Shown in pieces: positions 46,990 to 57,700 of a DNA stretch of 64,000 nucleotides; the stretch's first letter is position 1, and the number at the start of each line of letters is the position of its first letter. The notes beneath the pieces are model-generated. The model had not been told where the DNA came from and searched no databases. It was given only the letters and a program-made list of their open reading frames with translations. Source of the DNA: Fasciola hepatica (lineage: Eukaryota; Platyhelminthes; Trematoda; Plagiorchiida; Fasciolidae). Position numbers and translations under genes: made by a program. The DNA is taken from contig CANUEZ040000129.1 in the NCBI GenBank assembly GCA_948099385.1, positions 4,278,001 through 4,342,000 of the forward strand. Reading direction: 5' to 3'.

Positions 46990-48399
46990 TCAAGGCTCAC
47001 TACAAGGAAAGATCTCGTACCACTTGTGATCTAGGGCACCTTTGAAGGATTGGACTGTCTGCAGATCTACCATTTCACCAGGCAGACCGTTCCAACTGTT
47101 CCCAACCCTATTTCTGAAGAAGTGCGATCTAGCCATCAACCTAGATCGGGCCTTTATCAACTTCTTTTCGTGTCCCCTTGTTCTGGAGTCTACGGCCACT
47201 TGGAATAGACTATCTGGTCTAAGGCCAGAAAAGCCCTTCATTACCTTGAACGTTTCTATGAGATCCCCTCGACGTCTCCTCCTTTCCAACGAGAAAAGAT
47301 TCAGGTCACAGAGTCTCTGCTCGTAAGTCTTACCCCTCTGCCCTTCAACCATTCGCGTGGCGAGACGTTGGACTTTCTCGAGGCAGGCGGCGTCCTTTTT
47401 GTAGAAGGGTGACCAAGCCTGCACGCTACCTTCTAAGTGAGGTCGTACTATAGCCATGTAAATAGGTACGAATACCTCCGGCTTCCGGCAAGACAAAGCT
47501 GATCGCAGTCTAAAGAGCTCCCCACGAGCCTTATGCGCGGCAGCGTTGCACTGCTCCGACCATTTGAAGTCACTTTTCATGATGATCCCCAGGTCTTTAA
47601 CCCTACTGGCTGCCTCTACGGTGAACAGCCCTTGATCATGAGCGACAGTTAGGCTCTCTGTTGCCCTTGACAACAAATGGGTTTTTTGAGCGTTTAGAGG
47701 TAAGTCCCATTTGTATGCCCAGTTCAGGACGGTACCTATTTCCCTGCCCAAGTCCGCCCTACCCTTAGATCCAACAATCTTCACATCATCCGCAAAAATA
47801 AAGCTGGGCGATTGAAGAGTGGATGCTAGGTCATTAATAAATAACAAGAATAGGACCGGGCCTGGGACGGATCCCTGAGGTACACCACTGGTGACGTTCA
47901 CCAAACTGGAGCACCTGTCCCCCACATTGATGTAAAGCGTCCTGTGGGAGAGGAAGTCCTCCAGCCACCTATATACTGGCCCACCTATACCGAAAGTCTC
48001 CATCTTGCGTAGCGAAAGACGATGATTAACGGAGTCGAACGCCTTGATAAAGTCGAGGTAGCATACCTCAACTTGCTTACCTTCATCCAGTCGTCGAGTT
48101 ACTTCATCTAAGAAGCACAGGAGATTGATGAGGCAAGATCTATTTTTCAGGAATCCATGCTGCGCCGGGCTTAGCATGGAGTGCTGCAGTAAGTGCTGGC
48201 AGATATGGGCACGGATGATCTCGAGGACTTTACAGAGAATGCTAGTTAGGCTTTCCGGCCTGTAGTTCTGCACATCCGACTTGGGCCCACTCTTATGTAT
48301 TGCCACGACTGCCGCGACTTTCCAGTCCTGAGGCAGCTTACCCTGGTCCAACGTGGGTCTATACAATCTGCATACCGATGGAGCTATGATATCCGCCAA
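46990..48399 (-). CDS. CR1-like ORF2, reverse transcriptase part
   Basis: 469 codons in the same frame as the endonuclease part. The listed ATG is internal; the RT really begins 22 codons upstream, right after the TAA. Motifs: LPQDWKVAAVVAIHKSGPKS, FLKNRSCLINLL, YLDFIKAFDSVNHRL, GVPQGSVPGPVLFLLFINDL, FADDVKIVG (catalytic Asp pair intact), LNAQKTHLL, VKDLGIIMKSDFKW and a C-terminal RSHFFRNRVGNSWNGLP box. Only the nonsense codon appears to disable the protein. Confidence 0.92.
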   Translation of the reverse strand: MADIIAPSVCRLYRPTLDQGKLPQDWKVAAVVAIHKSGPKSDVQNYRPESLTSILCKVLEIIRAHICQHLLQHSMLSPAQHGFLKNRSCLINLLCFLDEVTRRLDEGKQVEVCYLDFIKAFDSVNHRLSLRKMETFGIGGPVYRWLEDFLSHRTLYINVGDRCSSLVNVTSGVPQGSVPGPVLFLLFINDLASTLQSPSFIFADDVKIVGSKGRADLGREIGTVLNWAYKWDLPLNAQKTHLLSRATESLTVAHDQGLFTVEAASRVKDLGIIMKSDFKWSEQCNAAAHKARGELFRLRSALSCRKPEVFVPIYMAIVRPHLEGSVQAWSPFYKKDAACLEKVQRLATRMVEGQRGKTYEQRLCDLNLFSLERRRRRGDLIETFKVMKGFSGLRPDSLFQVAVDSRTRGHEKKLIKARSRLMARSHFFRNRVGNSWNGLPGEMVDLQTVQSFKGALDHKWYEIFPCSEP

Positions 48400-48465
48400 C
48401 GGCTTGATGATAGCCGGATGAATGCCATCTGGGCCCGCTGACTTGTGGCTGTTTAACTCCTGTAG

Positions 48466-49800
48466 TTACCTACGCACGCACTCCTCTGAGAGATCTAGCT
48501 CGTTTAGCTGAGGAGGATGCACCAGGGCCAGATCTACTCGTACCCCACTATCTATCCTATGTACACTACCAAAGTATTCCCCCAGGGCGTCTGCTTTGCC
48601 CTGGTCATCAGTGACAATACCATAGTCTCTGATGGATAGCGGACCTACGGCATTTCTTGTTGAGCCTTTAGATTGTACATAGCTGTAGAACCTTTTCGGC
48701 TGTTGTCTTACACACTGGGCCAATTTGAGCTCAAATTCCCTCTTAGAAGTTCTCAAAAGGCTTACAGTCTCGTTTCTCAGCTTTGTATAGCGGTTCCAGG
48801 CTAGCTGACTGCCGGAAGCTTTGTACTGGTTCCAAGAGCGGTTTCTACGTCTGATGGCCTTGGCTATTGCAGCCTTCCACCACATGGGTTTGCCCTCCCC
48901 ACTGTTTCTTTTTAAGGGTGCGAACTCTTCCTGTAGGGCAGTCAGGGATCCCTTTATGGCCTGCCAGCGCTCCTCCACAGTAGCCTCCTCTGGCGCGTCC
49001 CAGGTCAAACCCATCGCCCTATTACGAAGCCTATCTATGTCCATACTACCGAAATTCCTAATCATCCCTGAGGGTACCTTGGGTTGCCGCATGCATAGAA
49101 CTATTTTGACACACACGTGGTCACTCTTTCCCAGCCGTGCACAATAATGCAGTCCAGCCACATCGTTGGGGAAGTTCGTTATAGCTAGATCCAGCAAGGA
49201 TGGAACGCATCCAGTCCTATATCTGGTATTCTCCCTAATATGCTGATGCAACGCATTATCATGCAGCCATTCTAAGTAGGTTTGCTCCTCCGATCCCGGC
49301 AAGCAGACCTCAGCCACCCAGTCGATGTGCGGAAGATTGAAGTCACCCACTATGAGGGTCTTTTGTGCGTCCTTTACTAGTTCAGTCAAAGTCCGCAGCA
49401 AACAAACGTCCTCTTCGTGGTTTGTGCTTGGTGCCCTGTAGACACAGACGACGTTAACCCTTCTGCCTGGAAGGATGATCGTAACGGCGCATAGCTGGAT
49501 ATTGCGAGTGCACATCTTGGTCTGGGACTCAAGGTGGTTCGCACCTGACCTAACGAGGATGGCTACTCCACCACCAAGGCGATCTTGTTCCCGATCCTGC
49601 CTGTAGACTGCAAAACTGTTACTTATTAGGCCTGGCACATGGTCTTCTTCAGAAAGCCACGTTTCCGTGACGGCAACTATTGATGCTTTCTGTTCGTCAG
49701 CGGCTTTGGCAAGTTCCGCCCATTTGTTTCTAATACTACACGTGTTAGTATTTAACACCACGGCGTTTGCTCCGTCGCCTAGGTGTCTTTTGTTATTCAT
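48466..49800 (-). CDS. CR1-like ORF2, endonuclease part
   Basis: 444 codons from the ATG at 49800. APE-type endonuclease motifs: NTCSIRNKWAELAKAA, VTETWLSEED, YRQDREQDRLGGGVAIL, VVCVYRAPSTNHEEDV, LIVGDFNLPHIDW, SLLDLAITN and GKSDHVCV, with the GDFN and SDH catalytic boxes intact. Ends at TAA; the same frame continues as LQELNSHKSAGPDGIHP, an RT start, so one nonsense codon splits ORF2. Confidence 0.9.
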   Translation of the reverse strand: MNNKRHLGDGANAVVLNTNTCSIRNKWAELAKAADEQKASIVAVTETWLSEEDHVPGLISNSFAVYRQDREQDRLGGGVAILVRSGANHLESQTKMCTRNIQLCAVTIILPGRRVNVVCVYRAPSTNHEEDVCLLRTLTELVKDAQKTLIVGDFNLPHIDWVAEVCLPGSEEQTYLEWLHDNALHQHIRENTRYRTGCVPSLLDLAITNFPNDVAGLHYCARLGKSDHVCVKIVLCMRQPKVPSGMIRNFGSMDIDRLRNRAMGLTWDAPEEATVEERWQAIKGSLTALQEEFAPLKRNSGEGKPMWWKAAIAKAIRRRNRSWNQYKASGSQLAWNRYTKLRNETVSLLRTSKREFELKLAQCVRQQPKRFYSYVQSKGSTRNAVGPLSIRDYGIVTDDQGKADALGEYFGSVHRIDSGVRVDLALVHPPQLNELDLSEECVRR

Positions 49801-50563
49801 TCCTGACTGTTTCTCCGGCGCAACGCCTGAGATGATGACACGTATTTGCTTCGGATGACCCCACTGGGGTGCATGAAGCCGGCTGATGGTCCAGAATTTC
49901 TGACGACTCCCAGTCCATCTCTATAGGAGTGGCCACAACATCCAGAATGGCAGGGGTCGCGCTGTCATCTATCTTCGGACAGTACTGCCAATTCTCGTCT
50001 TCCAGCGCATCTTCAATTACAACTATTTGCGACCCCGCACGTGGCTTCTTTACTATTGTCGGGGTCGGGGCTCGAGAGCCGAGTACGGCATTCCGCTGAA
50101 CTTTTAGGTTTCTCAGCAGCGCCCTGGCTGGTCGAGCAAGGTTACCTCCCGGGGCTAGACCACCAGGCGTTACCCTATGCTCGTCCGGCACGATCTGGTA
50201 TCTGCCCTTGGTAATCTGAGCCACTACCGCTACCCTCGCCAGTAGTCTATCCCGGGTAGCCTCATCAGCGAACTCCACCAGTATTGGTCTTTCACGAATT
50301 TCGCCTTTGTTCCCTAGTGGTGACTTCCATGTCCCCACTCTGTGCACCCTTCTTAGGGTAGGAGGGTACGGAACACCTGCGATTCGCAGTATGTCGCAGA
50401 CCCTCCTCCTGTCAATGTCTCTCCTGGCCTTCGATTCCCTTATAACGGGTTCTTCCTGGTTTAGGATCAGAAGCCTGTGGCTTGAGACCCTGCCCATGGA
50501 CAAGATCTGCCTCTGCAGGTCCTCCACCTTGTTTTCTAGTACCAGAAGAGCAGGGTCATCCAC
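49793..50563 (-). CDS. CR1-like ORF1 protein
   Basis: 256 codons from the ATG at 50563. The N-terminus (ALLVLENKVEDLQRQILSM) is coiled-coil-like. The middle section, with RRVHRVGTWKSPLGN, ERPILVEFADEATRDRLLA and a short basic tail, has the layout of the RRM-like RNA-binding ORF1 proteins of LINEs; the C-terminus is acidic and Pro-rich. No zinc knuckle seen. Its TAA (49795-49793) overlaps the ORF2 start by eight bases (ATGAATAA), suggesting reinitiation. ORF1 sequences diverge fast, so the assignment rests on position and layout. Confidence 0.75.
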   Translation of the reverse strand: MDDPALLVLENKVEDLQRQILSMGRVSSHRLLILNQEEPVIRESKARRDIDRRRVCDILRIAGVPYPPTLRRVHRVGTWKSPLGNKGEIRERPILVEFADEATRDRLLARVAVVAQITKGRYQIVPDEHRVTPGGLAPGGNLARPARALLRNLKVQRNAVLGSRAPTPTIVKKPRAGSQIVVIEDALEDENWQYCPKIDDSATPAILDVVATPIEMDWESSEILDHQPASCTPVGSSEANTCHHLRRCAGETVRNE

Positions 50564-50678
50564 CCTAGCCAGTTGTCTTGAAGTTTTGAAGTACTACACG
50601 GGTTCGAGGCCTTCAGCCCAATTGTCCCGGTTCTCGGGGAAATCTTTGAACTTCTGTCGGATTCACACAGCTGAAACC

Positions 50679-50732
50679 TTGCTCACCGGCGCCCATTCAA
50701 ATCCCATTGTGGTAGTTTCATTCGTCGTTACC
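50679..50732. repeat. Direct repeat left of the MULE
   Basis: TTGCTCACCGGCGCCCATTC and following sequence to CGTCGTTACC recur at 53438-53490 in the same orientation. 50707-50717 and 50748-50758 are also an 11-bp inverted repeat. Confidence 0.8.
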
Positions 50733-50963
50733 GAAAGTCAAGGGTCGAACTACCACAAATGAAACGGAAATATCAGCTGAAATAGACATTTTGTAATGAA
50801 ATAAATTACGTATGAAAGAAAGTGAAATAAATTCTGTTGGGTGTAACCCAAAGGCAAAGAATATTATAAAATATTGTTTAAATCATCAAATTTACACTGG
50901 TATGTAAGGCCTAGCGGTACAGTATGTCAGCACCCATCTCACTTGTTAGCCACGTGAACGACC

Positions 50964-52839
50964 ATGACCGTTGACAATTCCGATACGTTTTACCGATTGA
51001 TAAAAGACTTTTACGAAGATCTCGATGAATTCACAACCGATTTTCGAGAGTTCCAGCGATGCACAAGTACCAGCTTTTACAATTACAATGCCCGTACATG
51101 GAAACAGGCCGAAAAAGTCGGCTAACGATTAGCGACGGAATGAAATATCATTTCGTGAAATATTGTTGTGTCCATCGGCGCCGAAAAGGTGGAGGTGGAT
51201 CAAGGTTAGAATAATTGTATGCTAATGTTTGACTTCATTGTAGATACAAAAACCTGGAGTGCGGAGCATTCGTCACCTTGGTCGCCCGAGGAACTGGATA
51301 TCGTGTTGCGAAGTGGTGCATGGTCCATAGTCAAAGGTTCCAAATAGGAAATCCTAGTTTATATGTGGCCAACCGAAGGCTGACAGCATTCCAAGAGTCC
51401 ACAGTGTTTGACTTAGTGGATACGTTCCATAATACAGCTGAATTAAGGAACTATACTATTCACATGCTCAATAGGCGTCTGAATGGCATGGACTTTCGGT
51501 CTATACGTGTCCGTCACGGTCATGATGTTCGTGGTAATGTAATTAGGGTAAAAGACTTACTGGATGGTAAAGGCATTTGCCAGGTAATATACAAGGAGAA
51601 TATAGTTAGGTTCCTTTTCTTCATACCCAGCGAGATGATTCCGGTTGCTCGCAGATGCAGCCAGGTGATTCTAGCTGACGCTACCCATCAAATGAACTGC
51701 GGAGTCTATGTATTATGGCACGCAATGATAGTGGATGAAACAGGCTTGTGCCGTAGCATTCTGTATGCGTTGCTGCCCAATGAAAGCACTGCAAGCTACA
51801 GACAAGCCGTGGGTTTTCTGCATGAATACCTGCCCGCAGCTAGGGAATGTAAAACAATAGTGGTAGATCGTAGTCTGGCTCAGTTAACGGGTTCAAGCCT
51901 CACTATCCTGAAGCCCAGGTGGTGTTCTGCCAGTTTCACGTGTTGCAAGATATGCGGAAACGGTGCGACCATCTAGTTGCAGCAACGACGCTAGAAAAGG
52001 ATCGTGTCTTTCAGTGGATGCGTAACATGGTGTTCGCAAGCAGCAAGTCTGCTTTCGAACGATTATGGGCTGCTGTTCAGGCCCGCGGCTCCGAAACAAT
52101 GGGTTACTTATTAAGGACGTAGATGCCGTTTAAGGATTTCTGGGCGGGTTACGGAGTTAGGCAGGTTCTAACTTAGGGTAATTTAACAACCAATTGAGTA
52201 AAACGGAAAATAGGCATCTTAAGACAGGACTCCCACCTAGGTCAACCTTTTCCAGGTCCTTGACAGAATTCTGAAGCGGGTAGCATCTTTGGGAGAAGTT
52301 TCGCAGGGTACACTTGGTAAGGACCAAATGTTTATATGCAAGATCCGTAATGTGCCACACTGGCTGAAACCCGTGTTCGGCAAGCTAGCCGTATTCGTCC
52401 GTGGCCTTCTCCTTCGCCACCTGCATACCGAGAACATCACTGGTATATCTTACGTAAAACGTAAGTGGCTTGTAACAAACAGTAGAGGCTTCTCCGTAAA
52501 ACAGGGAACAACGTCTAGCATGAAACTATTAATCGAGGTTCGGTTCACTGACTAGAGCGATATTCAGGTCATGGGAAATCCTTTGCAGCGTATCCAGTTC
52601 CGCCAATGTAGGACAACTACCCCCAACCAATTCCGAGTAGCAAACTAGAAACAAAAACTGGACAGGCCGGCATCTCCAATCAACAAGGACGTTGCAGCGT
52701 TTGCCGGCCAGAGGATCAAACGGTCGACCTGGACGAGGACTTTCAATGGGTTCAATGCCAAACGTGTGACCGATGGGCACATTATCAATGCGCAGGTTTT
52801 ACCAACAAGGACGACTACACTTTTGCGTTCATTGCCTAG
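50964..52839 (+). pseudogene. MULE transposase with FAR1-like start and PHD-finger tail
   Basis: A Mutator-like transposase gene broken by several indels. ATG 50964 opens 53 codons (FYEDLDEFTTDF). After a shift, KYHFVKYCCVHRRRKGGG and, past a 39-nt intron-like gap (51205-51243, GTTAG..TTGTAG), NLECGAFVTLVAR form a FAR1/WRKY-GCM1-like zinc region. Frame 51278-51976 holds the MULE core: SQVILADATHQMNCGVYVLW and KTIVVDRSLAQL. It continues in another frame with VVFCQFHVLQDMRKRC (to 52122), then WMPFKDFWAGYGVRQVLT. The last open segment (52612-52839) contains CSVC, WVQCQTC and DRWAHYQC, a PHD-type C2-C2-HC pattern lacking only the final CxxC. No SWIM domain was recognised. Confidence 0.72.
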
Positions 52840-53022
52840 CGGGGTGAACGTGGTCCCAAGAGAATGACAAAGGCCCTATTCAGGGCAGCCGCATTATGAT
52901 TCCTGCCACATTGGCATTGGTGTCTTCCTTATTGATCTTTTATTTGGGCCAGCACAACTAGGTCGTTATGGCACGTGTTCACTTCGTGAGTCTTCTATCG
53001 CGCTAGTGAATACTGGATGGTA

Positions 53023-53024
<2 letters not shown>

Positions 53025-53083
<59 letters not shown>
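53025..53083. repeat. (TA)n microsatellite
   Basis: About 29 TA units; a second shorter run lies at 53140-53158. Confidence 0.98.
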
Positions 53084-53086
<3 letters not shown>

Positions 53087-53437
53087 CCCAGTGCCGTAGG
53101 ACATTCGTCGTGCAATGGCCGGAAACGTTACCACTTGAGTATATATATATATATATATTCATATTCCGCAATTTATATAGTTCCAAAAAGGTATCCATTT
53201 TGCAGTACAAACGGACATTCTGGCAGATACATAAGAAGAAGTTGGTAGACCAATTTGATATTTTTTATGACTTATTATGCCCTTCGGCATTAACCATTAA
53301 TTGCTATTTTTCTAGTTTTAATGGGGTATAAATTTTGAAACAAGACTCAACATTCAGGCCGATGTGAGCGGAATTAGCTGCCGACTAATACCGCCATAAT
53401 CTCATTCAAATTTAGCGGGGTGATGTGTTGGGTGACC

Positions 53438-53490
53438 TTGCTCACCGGCGCCGTTCAAATCCCATTGTGATAGTTTCATTCGTCGTTACC
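53438..53490. repeat. Direct repeat right of the MULE
   Basis: Second copy of the 50679-50732 segment with a few differences (GCGCCGTTC for GCGCCCATTC, TTGTGATAG for TTGTGGTAG). Since the first copy is in the CR1 5' region, this may be a CR1 fragment or part of a MULE end. Confidence 0.75.
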
Positions 53491-53649
53491 AGCTGAAAAG
53501 TGAGTAAAATGAAGTGACGGGGGACGGGGCGGGGGCATGTCAACAAAACGATACACATAACATCTTGCAGTGCCTTACTGTGGACAGTGCCTTAAGCGGA
53601 ATTAGGGTGTGACATTCACGAACATATAGCGGGATGGAAACAATAAAAT

Positions 53650-54450
53650 ACATCTTTTTCACTTTTCTGGACAGGGAATTACTGGGAGAGACCCAAGTAA
53701 TAGTCTAACTTTTTTTGAAGATGGTTTTGTTCTGCGAGAGGACAGTATCTTCCGGAAGAGCTTTCCGCACAGTAATAGCACTATGGAAAAAAAGTCAATT
53801 CGTGGTGAAGTGCGTGGTCTCGGTTTAAAAACCTTTCTGCTGTGACCACGGAGAGAAGAGGCTAGACAGACGGAGAAGAAGCTATGACCTTGACCAGATT
53901 TAAAAAGGTAAAACATCAAAAGCGGCTCACCTCTTACGCGTCCTAGGTCAAGAGGATAGAGGTTGAGGAGTTAGAGGCGGACGGGATAAGGTAGATGAGA
54001 CGGACCCCATACTGCTTTGGTGGAGGCCCTCTGGACTCTCTCTAGAATCTCACGGTCTTGGACAAGACCAGAGTGCACTATCTGACTACCTCACTCCAGC
54101 GGAGGTTTGATATCCGTGCCGAAAATTATGGGGAATTAATCCCTAGATATGCGCGGGAAAGACCTTCGAAAGGCAGAATTGCTCGCAATTTGGTGATGAT
54201 GAGAGAAGGACAAGATACAGTCTGAACAGAAACCAAGCACCTTGTGTTGGTCAACCCTAGGCAGTGTGGTTGCTTCAATAATGGAAAATGTGTGGCCAGT
54301 CTCTCTGCCGAAGGACATGCTCATGCATTTTTCATCAAGAAAAGAGGACCTAAGACTGACCCCTGGGGGATCCCAGTTGTTACTGCGGAGGGTTGAAACG
54401 AAGAGCTCCCTACCTTAACCACAAAGGTTCTACTGCCTTCTTGAAAGCCT
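53650..54450 (-). pseudogene. CR1-like RT fragment (copy 2)
   Basis: Minus strand: VTTGIPQGSVLGPLFL (54350-54400) joins directly to KCMSMSFGRETGHTF, omitting the segment of about 70 codons that should hold FADD. RVDQHKVLGFCSDCILSFSH follows, then YPVRL-type C-terminal blocks (MFYLFKSGQGHSFFSV, KVFKPRPRTSPRIDFFS). A different subfamily from copy 1. Confidence 0.75.
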
Positions 54451-54539
54451 TCACTGTTGTGGTATGTATGACCTCCTCCAAGCGCTTATTCCAATAGGGT
54501 ACTGTGGTGCCTCCGATACAGCACTCGATGACAAAAACT

Positions 54540-54780
54540 AACAAATTTGTTTATTTGAATAATTACTTTTTTTGGTGGCACCAATTGCTGAGCCTTTGTA
54601 CGTCGTCTGCACGCCGCTACGCTTTTTCAATACACACGGTGTCCCGCTCCAGCTTTTTGAGTTCTGCTTTGCACGTTGCCCAGTACGTTCGTTATCTTGT
54701 CACAAACCGAGGACCGGAGGCTGTGGACTCCATACGGGAGCAGGTCCTGACTTGACTGAGAAGAATCCTAAAGTACCACA
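54540..54780 (+). pseudogene. Possible LTR-type RT scrap
   Basis: Plus strand: LHVAQYVRYLVTNRGPEAVD followed by SIREQVL resembles the RT connection after the catalytic domain of gypsy-type pol (YLGHLVTNRG in relatives). Short; could be coincidence. Confidence 0.3.
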
Positions 54781-54799
54781 CTATTCGGGAAGTAATTCA

Positions 54800-57700
54800 C
54801 CCTAATGTGGATCCCCCTCGTGCTTTCTTTATAATCCAAGGCTATGCCCTCTTTTGCCTCTCTTTGGGATCGGAGAGGATAGGTCTTCTCTATTTATACC
54901 TGACGGTCCCTTGAATACCTTGAAGGTTTCTATCATATCCCCGCGAACACGCCGCCTTTCATCGAGAATGGATCTAGGGCACGGAAACTCTCTGTGTAGC
55001 GAAGCTCCCTTACCTAGACACCATTCTATTGGCCAGCTCTTGCACCTTCTCCAGACAGTCTGTATCTTCCTGGTAGTACGTTGTCCAGGTTGCACGCAGT
55101 ACGCCATGCGCGGCCCAAATATGGCTTTTTATATGGAAACTAAAATTTCCGGCTCTCTGCACGACATAATGGATCTAACTCGAAAGAGTTCTCTCCTGGC
55201 CATATCGGCTGCTGCCGTGCATTGCTTCGACGGCTTGAAGCTGTTGTCCATTGTAATGCCCACGTCCTTCACCTGAGAGGCCACTTGCAACGAACCCACA
55301 CCATTCCCACTAGCCCCTATATTTGTGGTCAAGCACTGACACTTGGTGAGGTTCAGAGGAAGGTCCCATTTGCGTGGCCAGTTTTGTCCTGCTAACACGT
55401 CAAGTTCCATACCTACTCCAGCTATCTTGACGCCATCGGCAGATATACCCAACTCGTTACACCTCCTGGTTTTGAGAAATGACCATCCATCTTAACACTA
55501 CAGGTTCGCCCTACTAAGGAACTACTTATCCATTGCCTTACCTTTCCAACAATTCCCATGGGCTGCTGTTTGGCATCCAGAAATCTGTGGTTCACAGAAC
55601 CAAAGGCCTTGCTGAAACCCAAGTCACGGGCAGCAATCGACTGCCCTTCATCCAGGCGCTTGGTTACCCCATTGAGGGGCATAAGGTAGTTCGACTCACA
55701 AGGTCCTCCCGTCACAAACCCATGCTGAGCATCTGATTTGAGGTTATGGTAAACCAAATGCCTAGAGAACTGTTTTCTGAGTATTCGCTCCAGGCACTTA
55801 CACATTACTGAAGTAAAGCTAAATCGCCGGTAGGTTTTGGTCTTCTGCCGGGGTCCGCCCCTGTAAATGCCTACCACTGTTGCCCTCCCCCAGTCTCCCG
55901 GCACGATTCCCTCTCTAAGTGAACTTTCATCCGCCCTCGTCACCAGAGCCTTCGGGATCTCGGCCGGATGTAGGACGATTGCTGGATGAATCCCATCTGG
56001 TGTACTGCTTTATTTCTATTCAAGGTTTGTAGCTCCGAGTGCACCTCTTCTTCTCCCACAGTAAGTTCAGGTATTGGAGGCGCCTGTGGTCCCTCTATCC
56101 TTCCCTTCAAATTACTTGCTGGTCGATATATGCCCTTAAGGAATACCAAGGGCATGTCGGCCATATCTTTGTCGCTTAGAGCTAGTCGTCCATGTGCTCC
56201 TTCCAAGGTTGCTGCACCTCCTCTCATACGTTGCTGGGATTGGACTTAAGCACCTGTACGGCTTTAAGTTTGTGTGGACCGACCCAGATGACCGACTATC
56301 GAAAGAATATTTATCTACCATTTGGATCGCTTGGGCTCTGTTCCTGGCCATCTTATAGCTATTACATGCCACCTGGGTTTTATACCATCTGCACGCCTCC
56401 CATCTTTGCCCATGAATTACTATAGCTCTGCTGGCTTTTTAGTTCCACAATGGGGGTTGTTTTCTACTGCTAACCACCTTCAGAGGTACAAACTCCACTG
56501 CAAATTCGGGAAGCCCCATCTTGATGGACTCCCAGCTTCCCCCTACGGAGGTGTTTGTGTGACTCGGTGTCCAGCGAACCTATCCCTCTGCCCCCACTAG
56601 TTCACCTATATTGATTCCCCCATGGCACCGAAGTAGAACGATTTCCTTCAGCGCCTTGCTGTCTTTCTGTAATCCCCAGCACCACATGATAACTTTTGGC
56701 CAGTGGCCCTTCTCACTTAATTTCTTCAACGTCCTGATGGTGCCGCTTTAAGATTAAATCAAGAGGAGGTGGGTGCTGTCTAGCTCTGCGTCTAGTATCC
56801 CGCGTCAAGTGCTGTGTAAGTGCATGTAACTGGACCCACCGCAGAAAATTGTGGTCCGTTGACCCCACTGGTGCGATCCTTTCAAAGGTGGGTTCAGGTA
56901 GGTTAAGATATTCCAATAGGACGACTCGTTAGTCCGTATCAGAACTGCTTGAAATCTTCCTCATCCCTCACTAGCCGCACCCTGTAGATGCAGATCATGC
57001 CGACTGTCTGCACCTCCCTCCTTATAAAGCGGGATCTAGCCCGTAAGCTACCAGCGAGTAAGTTGAGCTGGGCCTCCCCTTGACCTGCGTCGGTTCGTAT
57101 TGTTGGTGCTACTCCGCTCCTTTGTCTTCGATCTATTCTATCCTGTTTGCACGAAGCACATACCTGAAAGAGCCTCTTGTCAGTATCTGGCCTGACCAAG
57201 TGCAACGACGTCCGACTTCGCTACTGTGGTCGTCATCTCCCCTCCTTTTCTTGCGAGGCTGTGGGCTTTTGTGTACCATATTGACAGTTTCCCGGTCCTC
57301 GCTACTGAATTTATCGCAAAGTTTACGGCTTGTGTACCCACGGTTGCAATCTTTGACGTGATGCCCCGTTTCCCGTCTCTATAGGTGTCTGCGGTGCTAC
57401 GTCTCGAATATTAAGTGACGCTCTAGTTTTCATGGTTTTTTCATTCCCAGTGGAGATACCTTCTTTTTGGGTCACCGTACCCATGGTCCGGGTTGGTCTT
57501 GAGATCACCCCGACCCAACTGGTTTCCTAGGCGTTCCCCTCTGGTACCTCCGTCTTCGCTGGTTCCACCGGAGTAGATCTTCAGGCATCTCCTTCATATC
57601 GGGATGGTTGACTGCACCTTCTCATTACCTACCGGATTGAATACCCTGTGAGCCCCCAGCTTTTCGCTCTTTTGAACTACGTGGACTTTGTTTTGTTGTT

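Larger units (their letters stand above)
46990..50740 (-). mobile_element. CR1-like LINE, nearly intact (copy 1)
   Basis: Minus strand, ORF1 (50563-49793) then ORF2 (49800-46990), with about 180 bp of probable 5' untranslated region (a segment of it recurs at 53438-53490). ORF2 is open except for one TAA. Endonuclease and RT motifs are all in place, so this is the best preserved LINE in the window. The 3' boundary below 46990 was not defined. Confidence 0.88.
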
